Below, in pieces: positions 24,836 through 32,361 of a DNA stretch of 32,426 nucleotides. How positions within the stretch are numbered: the stretch's first letter is position 1; the number at the start of each line of letters is the position of its first letter. The notes beneath the pieces were generated by a model. That model did not search any database, was not told the origin of the DNA, and saw only the letters and a list, made by a program, of their open reading frames with translations. The position numbers and the translations under genes are program-made. The stretch comes from Candidatus Ozemibacter sp. (GTDB taxonomy: Bacteria > Muiribacteriota > Ozemobacteria > Ozemobacterales > Ozemobacteraceae), in the NCBI GenBank assembly GCA_030446435.1, contig JASURT010000013.1, positions 1-32,426 on the forward strand, in the 5' to 3' direction.

Positions 24836-25804
24836 TCAGAGCTCCTCTTCGCAACTGAATTTTCCCATGCTGCGAAATTTACTATAACGCTGTTCCAGCA
24901 ATTCTTCCCGACTCAGTTTAAGCAATGGCGGAAGGTATTTTTCGACAGTCTGCCTTATGGTATCGGCAAATTGCGCAGGATTCCGATGTGCTCCTCCGAG
25001 TGGTTCAGTTAATATCTCGTCAATAATGCCTAATTCTTTTAGGTTTTGAGCTCTCATTTTTAAAGCTTTTGCCGCTTCCTGTGATTTAAGCGGATCATTC
25101 CAAAGAATAGCGGCACAACCTTCAGCAGAAATAACTGAATAAACAGAATATTCAAACATAAAAATCCTGTCGCCGACACTTATGGCCAAAGCGCCGCCGC
25201 TGCCACCTTCACCGGTTACGAAACAAAGAATCGGAACGCCTATCTGTGACATTTCAGCCAGATTACGGGCAATAGCTTCACTTTGTCCGCGTTCTTCAGC
25301 GCCAATACCAGGGAAAGCTCCGGGGGTGTCGATAAAAATTACAACCGGCAAATTAAAACGATCTGCCATTTTCATCATGCGTAAGGCTTTGCGATAGCCT
25401 TCCGGATGGGGCATGCCAAAATTTCTGAAAATGTTTTCTTCGGTGTCGTGCCCTTTCTGATGCCCGATAAACATGACTTTGTGCTCACCAATTTTTCCGG
25501 GCCCGGCAACGATGGCCGAATCATCACTGTACAATCTATCGCCATGCAGTTCAACAAAGTCATCATGGCTCAAAAATTTGATCAAATCAAGAGTAGACGG
25601 ACGATCTATATGTCTGGCGACTTGAGTTACCTGCCAGGGTTCGAGCTCGGTATAGATTTCTTCTTTCAAGGTATTGATCTTCTCAGCAATGGCGTTGATT
25701 TCTTTTGAAAGATCGATCTTGCCATTTTCAGAAATAGACTGCAACTCATTCAGTCTTGCTTCGAGTTCAATAATGGGTTTTTCAAATTCAAAATCTCTTG
25801 ACAT
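24836..25804 (-). CDS. accA: Acetyl-CoA carboxylase carboxyltransferase subunit alpha
   Basis: With AccD this subunit moves the carboxyl group from carboxybiotin to acetyl-CoA, giving malonyl-CoA for fatty-acid synthesis in the cytoplasm. The protein has 322 residues, normal for AccA. Signs are the N-terminal [16 protein letters not shown] coiled segment, [73 protein letters not shown] and the oxyanion-hole region [19 protein letters not shown]. The frame opens 8 codons earlier, but ATG 25804 is preceded by GGGGAG, so I use it. It follows accD by 13 bases. Confidence 0.97.
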   Translation of the reverse strand: MSRDFEFEKPIIELEARLNELQSISENGKIDLSKEINAIAEKINTLKEEIYTELEPWQVTQVARHIDRPSTLDLIKFLSHDDFVELHGDRLYSDDSAIVAGPGKIGEHKVMFIGHQKGHDTEENIFRNFGMPHPEGYRKALRMMKMADRFNLPVVIFIDTPGAFPGIGAEERGQSEAIARNLAEMSQIGVPILCFVTGEGGSGGALAISVGDRIFMFEYSVYSVISAEGCAAILWNDPLKSQEAAKALKMRAQNLKELGIIDEILTEPLGGAHRNPAQFADTIRQTVEKYLPPLLKLSREELLEQRYSKFRSMGKFSCEEEL

Positions 25805-25817
25805 GAATACTCCCCGG

Positions 25818-26642
25818 TCAGCTGCCAAACAGCTTGATCAATTTTGCCAACGTGTTTTTCAGCACTCTTCGATGAACAACCGCGTCTATCATACCATGTT
25901 CAAGCAGAAATTCAGCTCTCTGAAATCCTTCGGGCAATTTCTGCCTGATTGTCTGCTCAATGACTCTTGGGCCGGCAAAGCCTATGTATGCGCCGGGCTC
26001 GGCAATATTAACATCGCCAAGACTGGCAAAACTGGCTGAAACTCCGCCCGAAGTCGGATCGGTAAGAATAGAAAAGAAAGGCACTTTGGCAACATTCATT
26101 TTCTGAATTGCCGCTGAAGTTTTGGCCATCTGCATCAACGAAAGAATGCCTTCCTGCATTCTTGCACCACCGCTGGCTGAAACAACAATTACCGGAGTTT
26201 TTTCTTCAACTCCAAGTTCAAGAAGCCTGGTTATCTTTTCTCCAACCACTGAACCCATACTTCCGCCCATAAATTCAAAATTCATGACCGCAAGAAGAAT
26301 CGGGCTCTGGTTGTTTGCACCCCGACCGCAGGTAACGGCTTCAAAGACATCGGTTTTGTTTACGGCAATAGCCAGGCGTTCAGGGTAAGACTTTGAGTCA
26401 ATGAACTCGAGCGGATCAACCGATTTCATTTCCCGGTCGAGTTCTACAAATGAATTATCGTCTGTTAAAAGCGCAATGCGGTCCCAGAGAGGCATGCGCA
26501 GGTGATGATCGCATTTGTTACAAAGGTAAAGATTCTTGGCAAGATCTTTAATAAGTAGAACCTCGCCACACTTAGTACACTTTTTCCACAGATCAGAAGG
26601 AACGTCTCGTCTGGGCCGAGTAAGCTTGTCAAACCATCCCAT
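25818..26642 (-). CDS. accD: Acetyl-CoA carboxylase carboxyltransferase subunit beta
   Basis: AccD forms the alpha2beta2 carboxyltransferase with AccA. The protein has 274 residues. The N-terminal zinc ribbon is complete: Cys22-x2-Cys25 (CTKC) and Cys41-x2-Cys44 (CNKC). The crotonase-fold core shows DSKSYPERL, MNFEFMGGSMGSVVGEKI, VSASGGARMQEG, LSLMQMAKTSAA and LTDPTSGGVSASFASLGDV, the last of which contributes to the CoA site. It is about 30 residues shorter than the E. coli protein, mostly at the C-terminus, as in many bacteria. It is the first gene of the accD-accA-rpoD run and has a strong promoter upstream. The biotin carboxylase and carrier genes (accC, accB) are not in the window. Confidence 0.97.
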   Translation of the reverse strand: MGWFDKLTRPRRDVPSDLWKKCTKCGEVLLIKDLAKNLYLCNKCDHHLRMPLWDRIALLTDDNSFVELDREMKSVDPLEFIDSKSYPERLAIAVNKTDVFEAVTCGRGANNQSPILLAVMNFEFMGGSMGSVVGEKITRLLELGVEEKTPVIVVSASGGARMQEGILSLMQMAKTSAAIQKMNVAKVPFFSILTDPTSGGVSASFASLGDVNIAEPGAYIGFAGPRVIEQTIRQKLPEGFQRAEFLLEHGMIDAVVHRRVLKNTLAKLIKLFGS

Positions 26643-26689
26643 GGCTTACCGCCTACATAAAAGTTTTTTTGTTTCGCTCATAAGTTCTG

Positions 26690-26718
26690 GTTATACCAGA
26701 TTTATAAACCCTTTTCAA
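26690..26718 (-). promoter_or_regulatory. Near-consensus sigma-70 promoter for accD-accA-rpoD
   Basis: On the minus strand TTGAAA (complement of 26713-26718) is followed after exactly 17 bases by TATAAC (complement of 26690-26695). Expected transcription start is near 26683, about 40 bases before the accD ATG. Confidence 0.8.
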
Positions 26719-26726
26719 GAGGAAAG

Positions 26727-26756
26727 AAAAAAGGCCACCTGCGGTTGCAGATGGCC
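26727..26756 (-). terminator. Rho-independent terminator after the haem-motif lipoprotein gene
   Basis: On the minus strand a 10-bp stem (GGCCATCTGC with GCAGGTGGCC, one G-U pair, 4-base loop; complement of 26733-26756) is followed by six T. It ends the gene whose stop is at 26777 and lies only 9 bases ahead of the -35 element of the accD promoter. Confidence 0.9.
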
Positions 26757-26776
26757 CGGGAGGTCAAAAGAAAGTC

Positions 26777-27814
26777 TTATTCGAAATCGTCAGTGGTAAT
26801 GGTATAGGTTTTACTTTTGTGCTGCGAGAATGAAGTATCGGTTGCTTCAAGATAGGTTTTGTATTTTGTTCCCGCCTGAAGACCGGTCACGAAGCCGTCA
26901 AAATTGGTAATGGGGCCACCGGTGATATCATTGAGCTTCATCTGGTCAGCAAGCTGATTTGTATCATCATAGATGAAATAAATGTATACGGTGCTTGGGT
27001 CAGCGACTGTAAACTTAACTGTTGCCTTGAATGAACCGTCTGCACTTATGCTGACTCCTGAAAAGAAAGAGTCTACTTCTGTGTCGGTTGGACTGATAGA
27101 ATCGATGTCCTGCTGCGGATCAAGAGTGGTAAAAGAAAGGGTTCCGAAAGAAGCGGTGGTTGTCTGGTTACCGTTCTTGTCGGTTGAAATCAGTTCATAA
27201 TAATAATTCGTGTTGGCCTGAAGACCGTTTACGACATACCTGTGACTGGTGGTGTATGAAGTCGAAACCGGAAATTCGAGGCGATCGCCGCCAACCGTTC
27301 TGAGCACCATGCGGCTAAGACAGTTTTCATCTGTTTTCCAGGTAATGGTAACGGTTTTGTCGGTTGGGTTTGCAACAACACCACTTATGATCGGGGGAAT
27401 ATTATCGCCAAAGCCAGGCAGGCCGTTAGTTCCATGGCAGAGATAACACATACTCGAGTCGGTATAGTTATGATCAGGGTTTCTGGAAGTGTCGTTATGA
27501 CATGAAAGACAGGTAGACTGCTGCCAGCCAGGATGCATGTTGTTCAGCAACGGTGCATTCTGATGACCGTCGATACTGCCTGATCCATCTGTCGGAGTTG
27601 AAATGATGGGCGAATCTATCGCTCCGGGGTTTTGCACCACGCCATCGGTGGGTATACCTGATGTTCCTTCTGTCGACTGATAAGCTCCAAGGGGGTTGAC
27701 GCTCGAGCCAGAATCTACTGAGCTCGACGAACAACCCGCCGACATGAATGCCACTGCCGTCAATACAAACAGCAGAAGCCAAGAGTTTTCACGCAACTGG
27801 CGATAAGACTTCAT
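26777..27814 (-). CDS. Lipoprotein with doubled CXXCH haem motifs and fibronectin-like domains
   Basis: The protein has 345 residues. The lipoprotein signal ends at MSAGC (Cys28), followed by a Ser/Gly-rich tether. Two c-type haem attachment motifs, CLSCH (102-106) and CYLCH (123-127), lie 16 residues apart, with His84, His94 and His115 nearby as possible distal ligands; this is the layout of doubled-CXXCH domains. From about 138 to 232 a fibronectin type III-like sandwich is seen (PIISGVVANPTDKTVTITWK, VNGLQANTNYYYELIS), and a second similar part at about 245-340 ends GLQAGTKYKTYLEATDT. It should sit on a membrane surface and carry two haems. Redox function is inferred from the motifs. GGAGG lies 13 bases before the ATG, rather far. 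It has its own terminator. Confidence 0.85.
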   Translation of the reverse strand: MKSYRQLRENSWLLLFVLTAVAFMSAGCSSSSVDSGSSVNPLGAYQSTEGTSGIPTDGVVQNPGAIDSPIISTPTDGSGSIDGHQNAPLLNNMHPGWQQSTCLSCHNDTSRNPDHNYTDSSMCYLCHGTNGLPGFGDNIPPIISGVVANPTDKTVTITWKTDENCLSRMVLRTVGGDRLEFPVSTSYTTSHRYVVNGLQANTNYYYELISTDKNGNQTTTASFGTLSFTTLDPQQDIDSISPTDTEVDSFFSGVSISADGSFKATVKFTVADPSTVYIYFIYDDTNQLADQMKLNDITGGPITNFDGFVTGLQAGTKYKTYLEATDTSFSQHKSKTYTITTDDFE

Positions 27815-27848
27815 AAGTGATTTGTGACCTCCAGATTTTGTTCCTGCT

Positions 27849-27871
27849 GATACAGGTCTCTAGGCTGTATC
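27849..27871. repeat. Inverted repeat in the divergent 206-base gap
   Basis: GATACAG (27849-27855) and CTGTATC (27865-27871) form perfect 7-base arms around a 9-base spacer, 35 bases upstream of the haem-motif lipoprotein start. It could be an operator or a leader hairpin. The rest of 27815-28020 shows a T-rich stretch with a TTCACTTTT near-repeat and no clear promoter hexamers for lspA. Confidence 0.4.
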
Positions 27872-28020
27872 GACATTTTTTCGCCAAATTGTTAACTCTT
27901 TTAGCGCAACAAGTTTTACATCGAAGTTAATTCACTTTTTTTTCACTTTTCGTTCAGAAAAAAAAGAAAGCTGTCGAAAAGGAATCAAGATTTAAGAACC
28001 ATTTCAATCACGGGAAAGTT

Positions 28021-28629
28021 ATGAAACCTTTGAAAAACCTTATTGCATGGACCGCGACAATCACTTTTTCAGGAATATACTCCCTGTTGGTTTATCCATT
28101 ACATCTTATCAGAAACCTTGGATACCATCTGAGATCACCATCTGTTCTATTATATGCCCTGATATTCTTTCTTCTCGATCGCTTTACCAAACTGATCATT
28201 CTCAACAATACTCATCAGCTTCCCGTCAAAGTCGTTGAAGACTTCTTTACCATAACCTATGTGAAAAATCCGGGTGTGGCCTTCGGCTGGTTTCCCGACT
28301 GGCGATTGCCACCAATCATCATGGCTGTGACCATGATCATCATCATTGCCTACTACAGCCTTAAACTTCCTGAAGAAGAACGACTGACGAGATGGTCGCT
28401 GGCATTGCTTGTGGGCGGTGCTATCGGTAATCTATATGACCGTATCGTTTACGGTTTCGTTGTAGACTTTTTTCTCTTCCATTTTGGAAGCTTTGATTTT
28501 CCGGTTTTCAATGTTGCCGATGTGGCCATTGACTTTGGCGTGTTCATGCTGTTCATCGACATTTTCTTTCTCAGTCCAGAAGAAGATGAAGATGATTCAG
28601 ATCGCCTTCTTGCTGCCGGCACAGCTTGA
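28021..28629 (+). CDS. lspA: Lipoprotein signal peptidase (signal peptidase II) with N-terminal extension
   Basis: LspA removes the signal peptide from diacylglyceryl-modified prolipoproteins in the inner membrane. The protein has 202 residues. Family blocks are LLDRFTKLII with Asp53, YVKNPGVAFGWF, LLVGGAIGNLYDRIVYG, and the two catalytic aspartates Asp149 (FVVDFF) and Asp167 (FNVADVAI). The typical protein is about 160 residues and begins near residue 43 here. The first 40 residues add a hydrophobic segment (AWTATITFSGIYSLLVYPLH), so there may be five membrane helices instead of four. The C-terminal tail is strongly acidic (SPEEDEDDSDR). No in-frame ATG exists between the first one and the core, so the extension seems real. 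It is the first gene of the lspA-lgt-lgt-rluD run. Confidence 0.94.
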   Translation: MKPLKNLIAWTATITFSGIYSLLVYPLHLIRNLGYHLRSPSVLLYALIFFLLDRFTKLIILNNTHQLPVKVVEDFFTITYVKNPGVAFGWFPDWRLPPIIMAVTMIIIIAYYSLKLPEEERLTRWSLALLVGGAIGNLYDRIVYGFVVDFFLFHFGSFDFPVFNVADVAIDFGVFMLFIDIFFLSPEEDEDDSDRLLAAGTA

Positions 28630-28640
28630 TTCAGGTGTAA

Positions 28641-29423
28641 ATGTATCCGATAATCTGGAAAACGCCCTGGTTTAACATTTATTCATATGGGCTTCTAATC
28701 GCTCTCGGCTACACCATTGGCACAATCTGGATTTTAAGAGAAGCATCGAAAGATGGCCTGCCCGTAGAATCAATTTTCGACATGCTGATTCTTCAGCTGA
28801 TAGTCGGAATCTGCGGTTCGCGCCTGCTTTTCATTCTTGAATACACACCCGAGAAGCTTAATTTCAAAGATTTTTTTGCCTTCGAACAGGGCGGCCTTAC
28901 CTTCTACGGTTCTTTGATCAGCAGCTTCATTTTTGACCTGCTCTTTCTTAAAATAAAAAGAATTCCTTTCTGGCGCGTTATGGATTGCATTGGTTTCGGT
29001 ATGCCACTGGGAATAGCGGTTGCACGAGTTGGTTGCTTTCTCAACGGTTGCTGTTACGGCACAGCCTGCAATTTGCCCTGGGCAGTTAATTTTCCGTTGC
29101 TTGAAAACCAGGCGGTTCATCCCACTCAGCTTTACGAATCATTCAGTGCTTTGCTGATCTTTTTTCTGTTACAGAAATTCAGAAAATTCAGACGAAACTA
29201 TGGTGAAGCTTTTTTGGCTTCAACCGCTTTATACAGCATTTTCAGATTTTTCATCGAATTTTTCAGAGCTGAAAATCCGGTAATCTTTATGGGCTTGCGA
29301 CTATCGCAATTGATTGGCATCGCTCTTCTGGCTTCATGCTACATCATATGGAAAAAAATAGACCGGGATAAAAAACACCGCATCTTACCTGAAACTGATG
29401 TAAAAACCATTGCAGACAAATGA
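28641..29423 (+). CDS. lgt: Prolipoprotein diacylglyceryl transferase, first copy
   Basis: Lgt moves diacylglyceryl from phosphatidylglycerol to the lipobox cysteine, the first step in lipoprotein maturation. The 260-residue multi-pass membrane protein has the family layout: FNIYSYGLLIALGYTIG, GSRLLFILEYTPE, EQGGLTFYGSLIS (Tyr89 where E. coli has His103), the signature RVGCFLNGCCYG at 129-140, HPTQLYES and FRFFIEFFRAENP. The E. coli form of the signature is RLGNFINGELWG; the Cys-rich GCFLNGCCYG form is, to my knowledge, widespread outside proteobacteria. It starts 11 bases after lspA and overlaps the second copy by 4 bases (ATGA). Confidence 0.93.
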   Translation: MYPIIWKTPWFNIYSYGLLIALGYTIGTIWILREASKDGLPVESIFDMLILQLIVGICGSRLLFILEYTPEKLNFKDFFAFEQGGLTFYGSLISSFIFDLLFLKIKRIPFWRVMDCIGFGMPLGIAVARVGCFLNGCCYGTACNLPWAVNFPLLENQAVHPTQLYESFSALLIFFLLQKFRKFRRNYGEAFLASTALYSIFRFFIEFFRAENPVIFMGLRLSQLIGIALLASCYIIWKKIDRDKKHRILPETDVKTIADK

Positions 29424-30205
29424 CCTGCACATTGAACAATATTTCGGCAACCGCTTATTTTTATGGTTTTATGATGACGCTGGCATTTGTTACCGGCCTG
29501 AGTCTGCTCTGGTTCAATCTTCGAAGAACCGGCATAGACAGAAGCATTTTCATTGATCTGGCACTTATAACGGTTTTCAGCTCTGTAGTCGGCGCAAGAA
29601 TTCTTTACATTCTTCTCTATCCCCATCAGTTCAACAGCCTTTATGATTATCTTGCCCTTCACGAAGGCGGCCTGGTGTTTTTTGGGGGCTTTATCGGTGC
29701 AATATCTGCACTTCTGGCTTTTGCTTATCTGAAGAAGATGCCGGCCATGCGCCTGCTCGACTCACTTGCCCCGTCGATAGCCATCGGTCATGCTATCGGG
29801 CGTATCGGTTGCTTTACCAATCATTGTTGCTACGGCATCAAGACAGACTTGTTTCACCTCTATCATCTTCCTGCCGACCCCGAAAAAGATTTCAGGCACC
29901 CCACCCAGCTTTACGAATCAGCCTTTCTCTTGATTCTAGCCGTATTTCTGCAACTTAGACTGAAAAAGACCTATTCTTCGACCAGGCCTATTTCAGGTTT
30001 TATCGCAACTATCTATCTTTCTTCTTATACTTTCTTCAGATTTCTGATAGAATTCATTCGCGGTGATGACCGGGGTGGCAGTTTTACTCCGCTGGGCTTA
30101 TCAATATCACAGATATTGAGCCTGACAATCTTCATCGCAACTGCTTTTGCAGCGAAAAGAATTTATTATGAACACAAAAAGTCAGGAAAAAATTTGAATG
30201 AGTGA
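29420..30205 (+). CDS. Prolipoprotein diacylglyceryl transferase paralogue, second copy
   Basis: The 261-residue membrane protein has the same fold and motif order as the gene before it: YFYGFMMTLAFVTGLSLLWF, GARILYILLYPHQ, HEGGLVFFGGFIG (Phe88 at the E. coli His103 position), RIGCFTNHCCYG at 128-139, HPTQLYES, FRFLIEFIRGDDRGG, then LGLSISQILSL. It diverges strongly from its neighbour outside these blocks, so the duplication is old or one copy was acquired. HCCYG replaces GCCYG of the first copy, and the usual Arg-rich C-terminal half is better kept here (EFIRGDDRGG versus EFFRAENP). Both appear intact. Its last 8 bases overlap rluD. Whether it transfers diacylglyceryl, or another lipid group, cannot be told. 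Confidence 0.88.
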   Translation: MTCTLNNISATAYFYGFMMTLAFVTGLSLLWFNLRRTGIDRSIFIDLALITVFSSVVGARILYILLYPHQFNSLYDYLALHEGGLVFFGGFIGAISALLAFAYLKKMPAMRLLDSLAPSIAIGHAIGRIGCFTNHCCYGIKTDLFHLYHLPADPEKDFRHPTQLYESAFLLILAVFLQLRLKKTYSSTRPISGFIATIYLSSYTFFRFLIEFIRGDDRGGSFTPLGLSISQILSLTIFIATAFAAKRIYYEHKKSGKNLNE

Positions 30206-31136
30206 CATTCATGAATGGCTGGTAGAAAAAGAATTTGCCGGCACTAGACTCGACAGCGCTTTAAATCAAAAATTCGGCAAGAATCTCTCGCGCACCCAGG
30301 CCCAGGAGCTGATAAAAAGCGGAGAAATCACCCTTGACGGCAAAATGGTCAAACCCAACCTGAAGCTTAAAGGCGGCGAAACCGTCGCGATAAGGTTCGC
30401 AGCCCAGGAAAAAGAAATCACCCTTTCGCCGACCGCTTTGAATTTTCCGATTATATTTGAAGACGAACATCTAATTGTTATCAATAAGCCTGCCGGGCTG
30501 GTCGTGCACCCCGGCGCAGGAGCCGAAAAAGAAACTGTGGTTTCTGCCCTTCTCGGCTACACGCAATTAAGCCCAATCGGCGCGCCTCTTCGCCCCGGAA
30601 TCGTGCAAAGACTCGACAAAGGCACCAGCGGCATCATGGTGGCGGCCAAAACCAAAGAAGCACACCGAAAGCTTGCCAAAGCCTTTGCATCGCACGATAT
30701 CGAAAAAGAATATCTGGCCATAATTCAGGGGCACATAGTCAACAAAAAAGGCCGAATCGAAGTAGCGATTGAACGAGATAAAATTCACCGCAAACGCATG
30801 AAAGCGACTTCGCCTGAAAAAGGCAGAATGGCTGTCAGCCAGTTCGAGGTACTGGAATATCTTCAGGGCGCAACACTGATAAAAGTTGGCATTCTGACCG
30901 GCAGAACGCACCAGATCAGGGTTCATATGGCATTTACCGGGCATCCTTTACTTGGTGATTCTACCTACGGCGGCAGAAAATTTGCCGGTAATGCGCAACA
31001 TTTTCTGCATAGTGCCAGACTGGCGATGAAACACCCGATCACAGGTCAACAAATGGAATGGAAAGCCGGGGTTCCCGATTCATTTCTGGCAGCCCTGGAG
31101 CAATTGGGTCTGCCAAAAAAAGAACTGAAGCTTTAA
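30198..31136 (+). CDS. rluD: RluA/RluD-family 23S rRNA pseudouridine synthase
   Basis: The enzyme isomerises uridine in RNA, in the RluD case U1911/1915/1917 of 23S rRNA. The protein has 312 residues: an S4 RNA-binding domain at about 15-75 (TRLDSALNQKFGKNLSRTQA, then GEITLDGKMVKPNLKLKGGE), then the catalytic domain with VINKPAGLVVHPGAG, VQRLDKGTSGIMVAAKT (catalytic Asp140), GRTHQIRVHMAFTGHPLLGD and YGG. The presence of S4 and a VHPG motif favours RluD over RluA or RluC. HRLD is read here as QRLD, a mild variant. It lies in the lsp cluster, a common arrangement (lspA-rluD in Firmicutes). AGGA lies 11 bases before the ATG, which is within the end of the second lgt. Confidence 0.93.
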   Translation: MSDIHEWLVEKEFAGTRLDSALNQKFGKNLSRTQAQELIKSGEITLDGKMVKPNLKLKGGETVAIRFAAQEKEITLSPTALNFPIIFEDEHLIVINKPAGLVVHPGAGAEKETVVSALLGYTQLSPIGAPLRPGIVQRLDKGTSGIMVAAKTKEAHRKLAKAFASHDIEKEYLAIIQGHIVNKKGRIEVAIERDKIHRKRMKATSPEKGRMAVSQFEVLEYLQGATLIKVGILTGRTHQIRVHMAFTGHPLLGDSTYGGRKFAGNAQHFLHSARLAMKHPITGQQMEWKAGVPDSFLAALEQLGLPKKELKL

Positions 31137-31188
31137 TAAATTCCCGGCTTAACCGATAATGTTTAAAATACTTTACAGGAATTTTCGT

Positions 31189-31566
31189 ATGAAAAAGACA
31201 ATAAACCTGTGCATTCACAGGGCTAACCGGCAAAATACCGGCAGTATCGGCCTGTATGTAATCGTTTTTCTACTGGTCGGACTGTTGTTATCAGTTTTCC
31301 TTTTTTTCCCGCAGTTTTTGAATATGCAGTCAGGTATACACAATATTACCTGCCGGGAAATTCGCAAAAAGGTAAAGTTGGCGATTGAAGACCATGACGC
31401 CAATAATACCAAATCGATCATAATCGAAGGGCAACCCATCGATCTCGATTATCTCAAAGAAAAGGGTTATCTTGCAGAAGTTCAGCCCTGCCCCGAAAAA
31501 GGCAAATATTTCGTCGGTAAAAACGGCGAAGTCATCTGCAGTTTTCACACTAATGACAAAGACTGA
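31189..31566 (+). CDS. Small membrane-anchored pilin-like protein
   Basis: The protein has 125 residues. A short basic N-terminus leads to one hydrophobic helix (about 19-43, SIGLYVIVFLLVGLLLSVFL), followed by a small soluble part of about 80 residues. It lacks the GFTLIE prepilin leader. Its tail LAEVQPCPEKGKYFVG, GEVICSFH repeats the CP-x-x-GKY ... C-x-x-H pattern at the end of the pilin at 12526-12885, so the two are probably related in fold. I chose ATG 31189 because AGGAA lies 7 bases upstream; the frame is open 10 codons earlier but without a ribosome site. It is 52 bases after rluD and 12 bases before the HAMP gene. A minor pilin or assembly accessory is possible, but unproven. Confidence 0.75.
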   Translation: MKKTINLCIHRANRQNTGSIGLYVIVFLLVGLLLSVFLFFPQFLNMQSGIHNITCREIRKKVKLAIEDHDANNTKSIIIEGQPIDLDYLKEKGYLAEVQPCPEKGKYFVGKNGEVICSFHTNDKD

Positions 31567-31578
31567 TTTGGAGGTATT

Positions 31579-32235
31579 ATGAGTAAGCACAGAAGAAGAA
31601 CTTATCTGATCAAAACAGGCCTCCAGCTTAGATACATGGGAATCATAATTTCAACAATGCTTATGGTTGCCTTTGGCGTAGGCTGGATCATCTACCATAC
31701 ATCCTGGAGCAAAATTGCAAACACTCCTGATCTGACCCTTGACAAGCTTTCGCTGATTTTTGATTCAGTCAACGGAATTCTCATGCGCTGGATAGTGGTG
31801 TTTGTCTTCATTATTGCGATTTTATCTATCTTTGTCTCGCACAAGATTGCGGGGCCGGTGTATCGACTTGAAGAGACGACGCGAATAATCGCTTCGGGCG
31901 ATCTGACCTATCAGGTTAATCTTCGCCAGGGCGATGAGCTTCAGGACCTTCAGGAAGCATTCAACAAGATGTCTGATTCGCTACGAAACATGGTCGCCAA
32001 AGATCGCGAAATAATCGAGAGACTCATTCTGGCCGGCAACAAGCTTAAAGATACAATTAACAAGAAAAAGCAGAACCCTGATGATATTGAAGGTGTGGCC
32101 AACGATTTGTATGCCATCATCGAAGAACTTCGAATGGTAACCAGCGGCTTCAAAATCGATGAAAAGGCAGAAGAAGCCAAAGATGACAACAACAAAGAAA
32201 AAACTGAATCAGAGGAAAAAGAAACGGTAGTCTGA
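31579..32235 (+). CDS. HAMP-domain membrane protein without an output domain
   Basis: The protein has 218 residues: transmembrane helix 1 at about 20-40, a short periplasmic loop of about 30 residues, helix 2 at about 70-88, then a HAMP domain at about 88-140 (SHKIAGPVYRLEETTRIIAS, GDLTYQVNLRQGDELQDLQE, AFNKMSDSL). A coiled-coil segment follows (about 140-190) and a charged Lys/Glu tail ends the chain. No histidine-kinase, GGDEF or methyl-accepting domain is present. HAMP domains relay shape changes across membranes, so this may signal through a partner. The KIAGPVYRLE phrase recurs in short HAMP proteins of several uncultured phyla in my memory, without known role. TTGGAGG precedes the ATG. 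A strong terminator follows. Confidence 0.87.
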   Translation: MSKHRRRTYLIKTGLQLRYMGIIISTMLMVAFGVGWIIYHTSWSKIANTPDLTLDKLSLIFDSVNGILMRWIVVFVFIIAILSIFVSHKIAGPVYRLEETTRIIASGDLTYQVNLRQGDELQDLQEAFNKMSDSLRNMVAKDREIIERLILAGNKLKDTINKKKQNPDDIEGVANDLYAIIEELRMVTSGFKIDEKAEEAKDDNNKEKTESEEKETVV

Positions 32236-32255
32236 ATTTTACCCGGCTTTGATCG

Positions 32256-32296
32256 AGAGCCCCGATTTTGAACAAACGAAATCGGGGCTCTTTTTA
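32256..32296 (+). terminator. Rho-independent terminator after the HAMP gene
   Basis: AGAGCCCCGATTT (32256-32268) pairs perfectly with AAATCGGGGCTCT (32279-32291) around a 10-base loop and runs into a T-tract. It closes the transcription unit that began at lspA. Confidence 0.94.
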
Positions 32297-32361
32297 TGTT
32301 TCATTTTTTCGTAAAAATAAGCTAAACTTCAAGCAAAACAGAAAACTCAAGGAGTGGGTTA

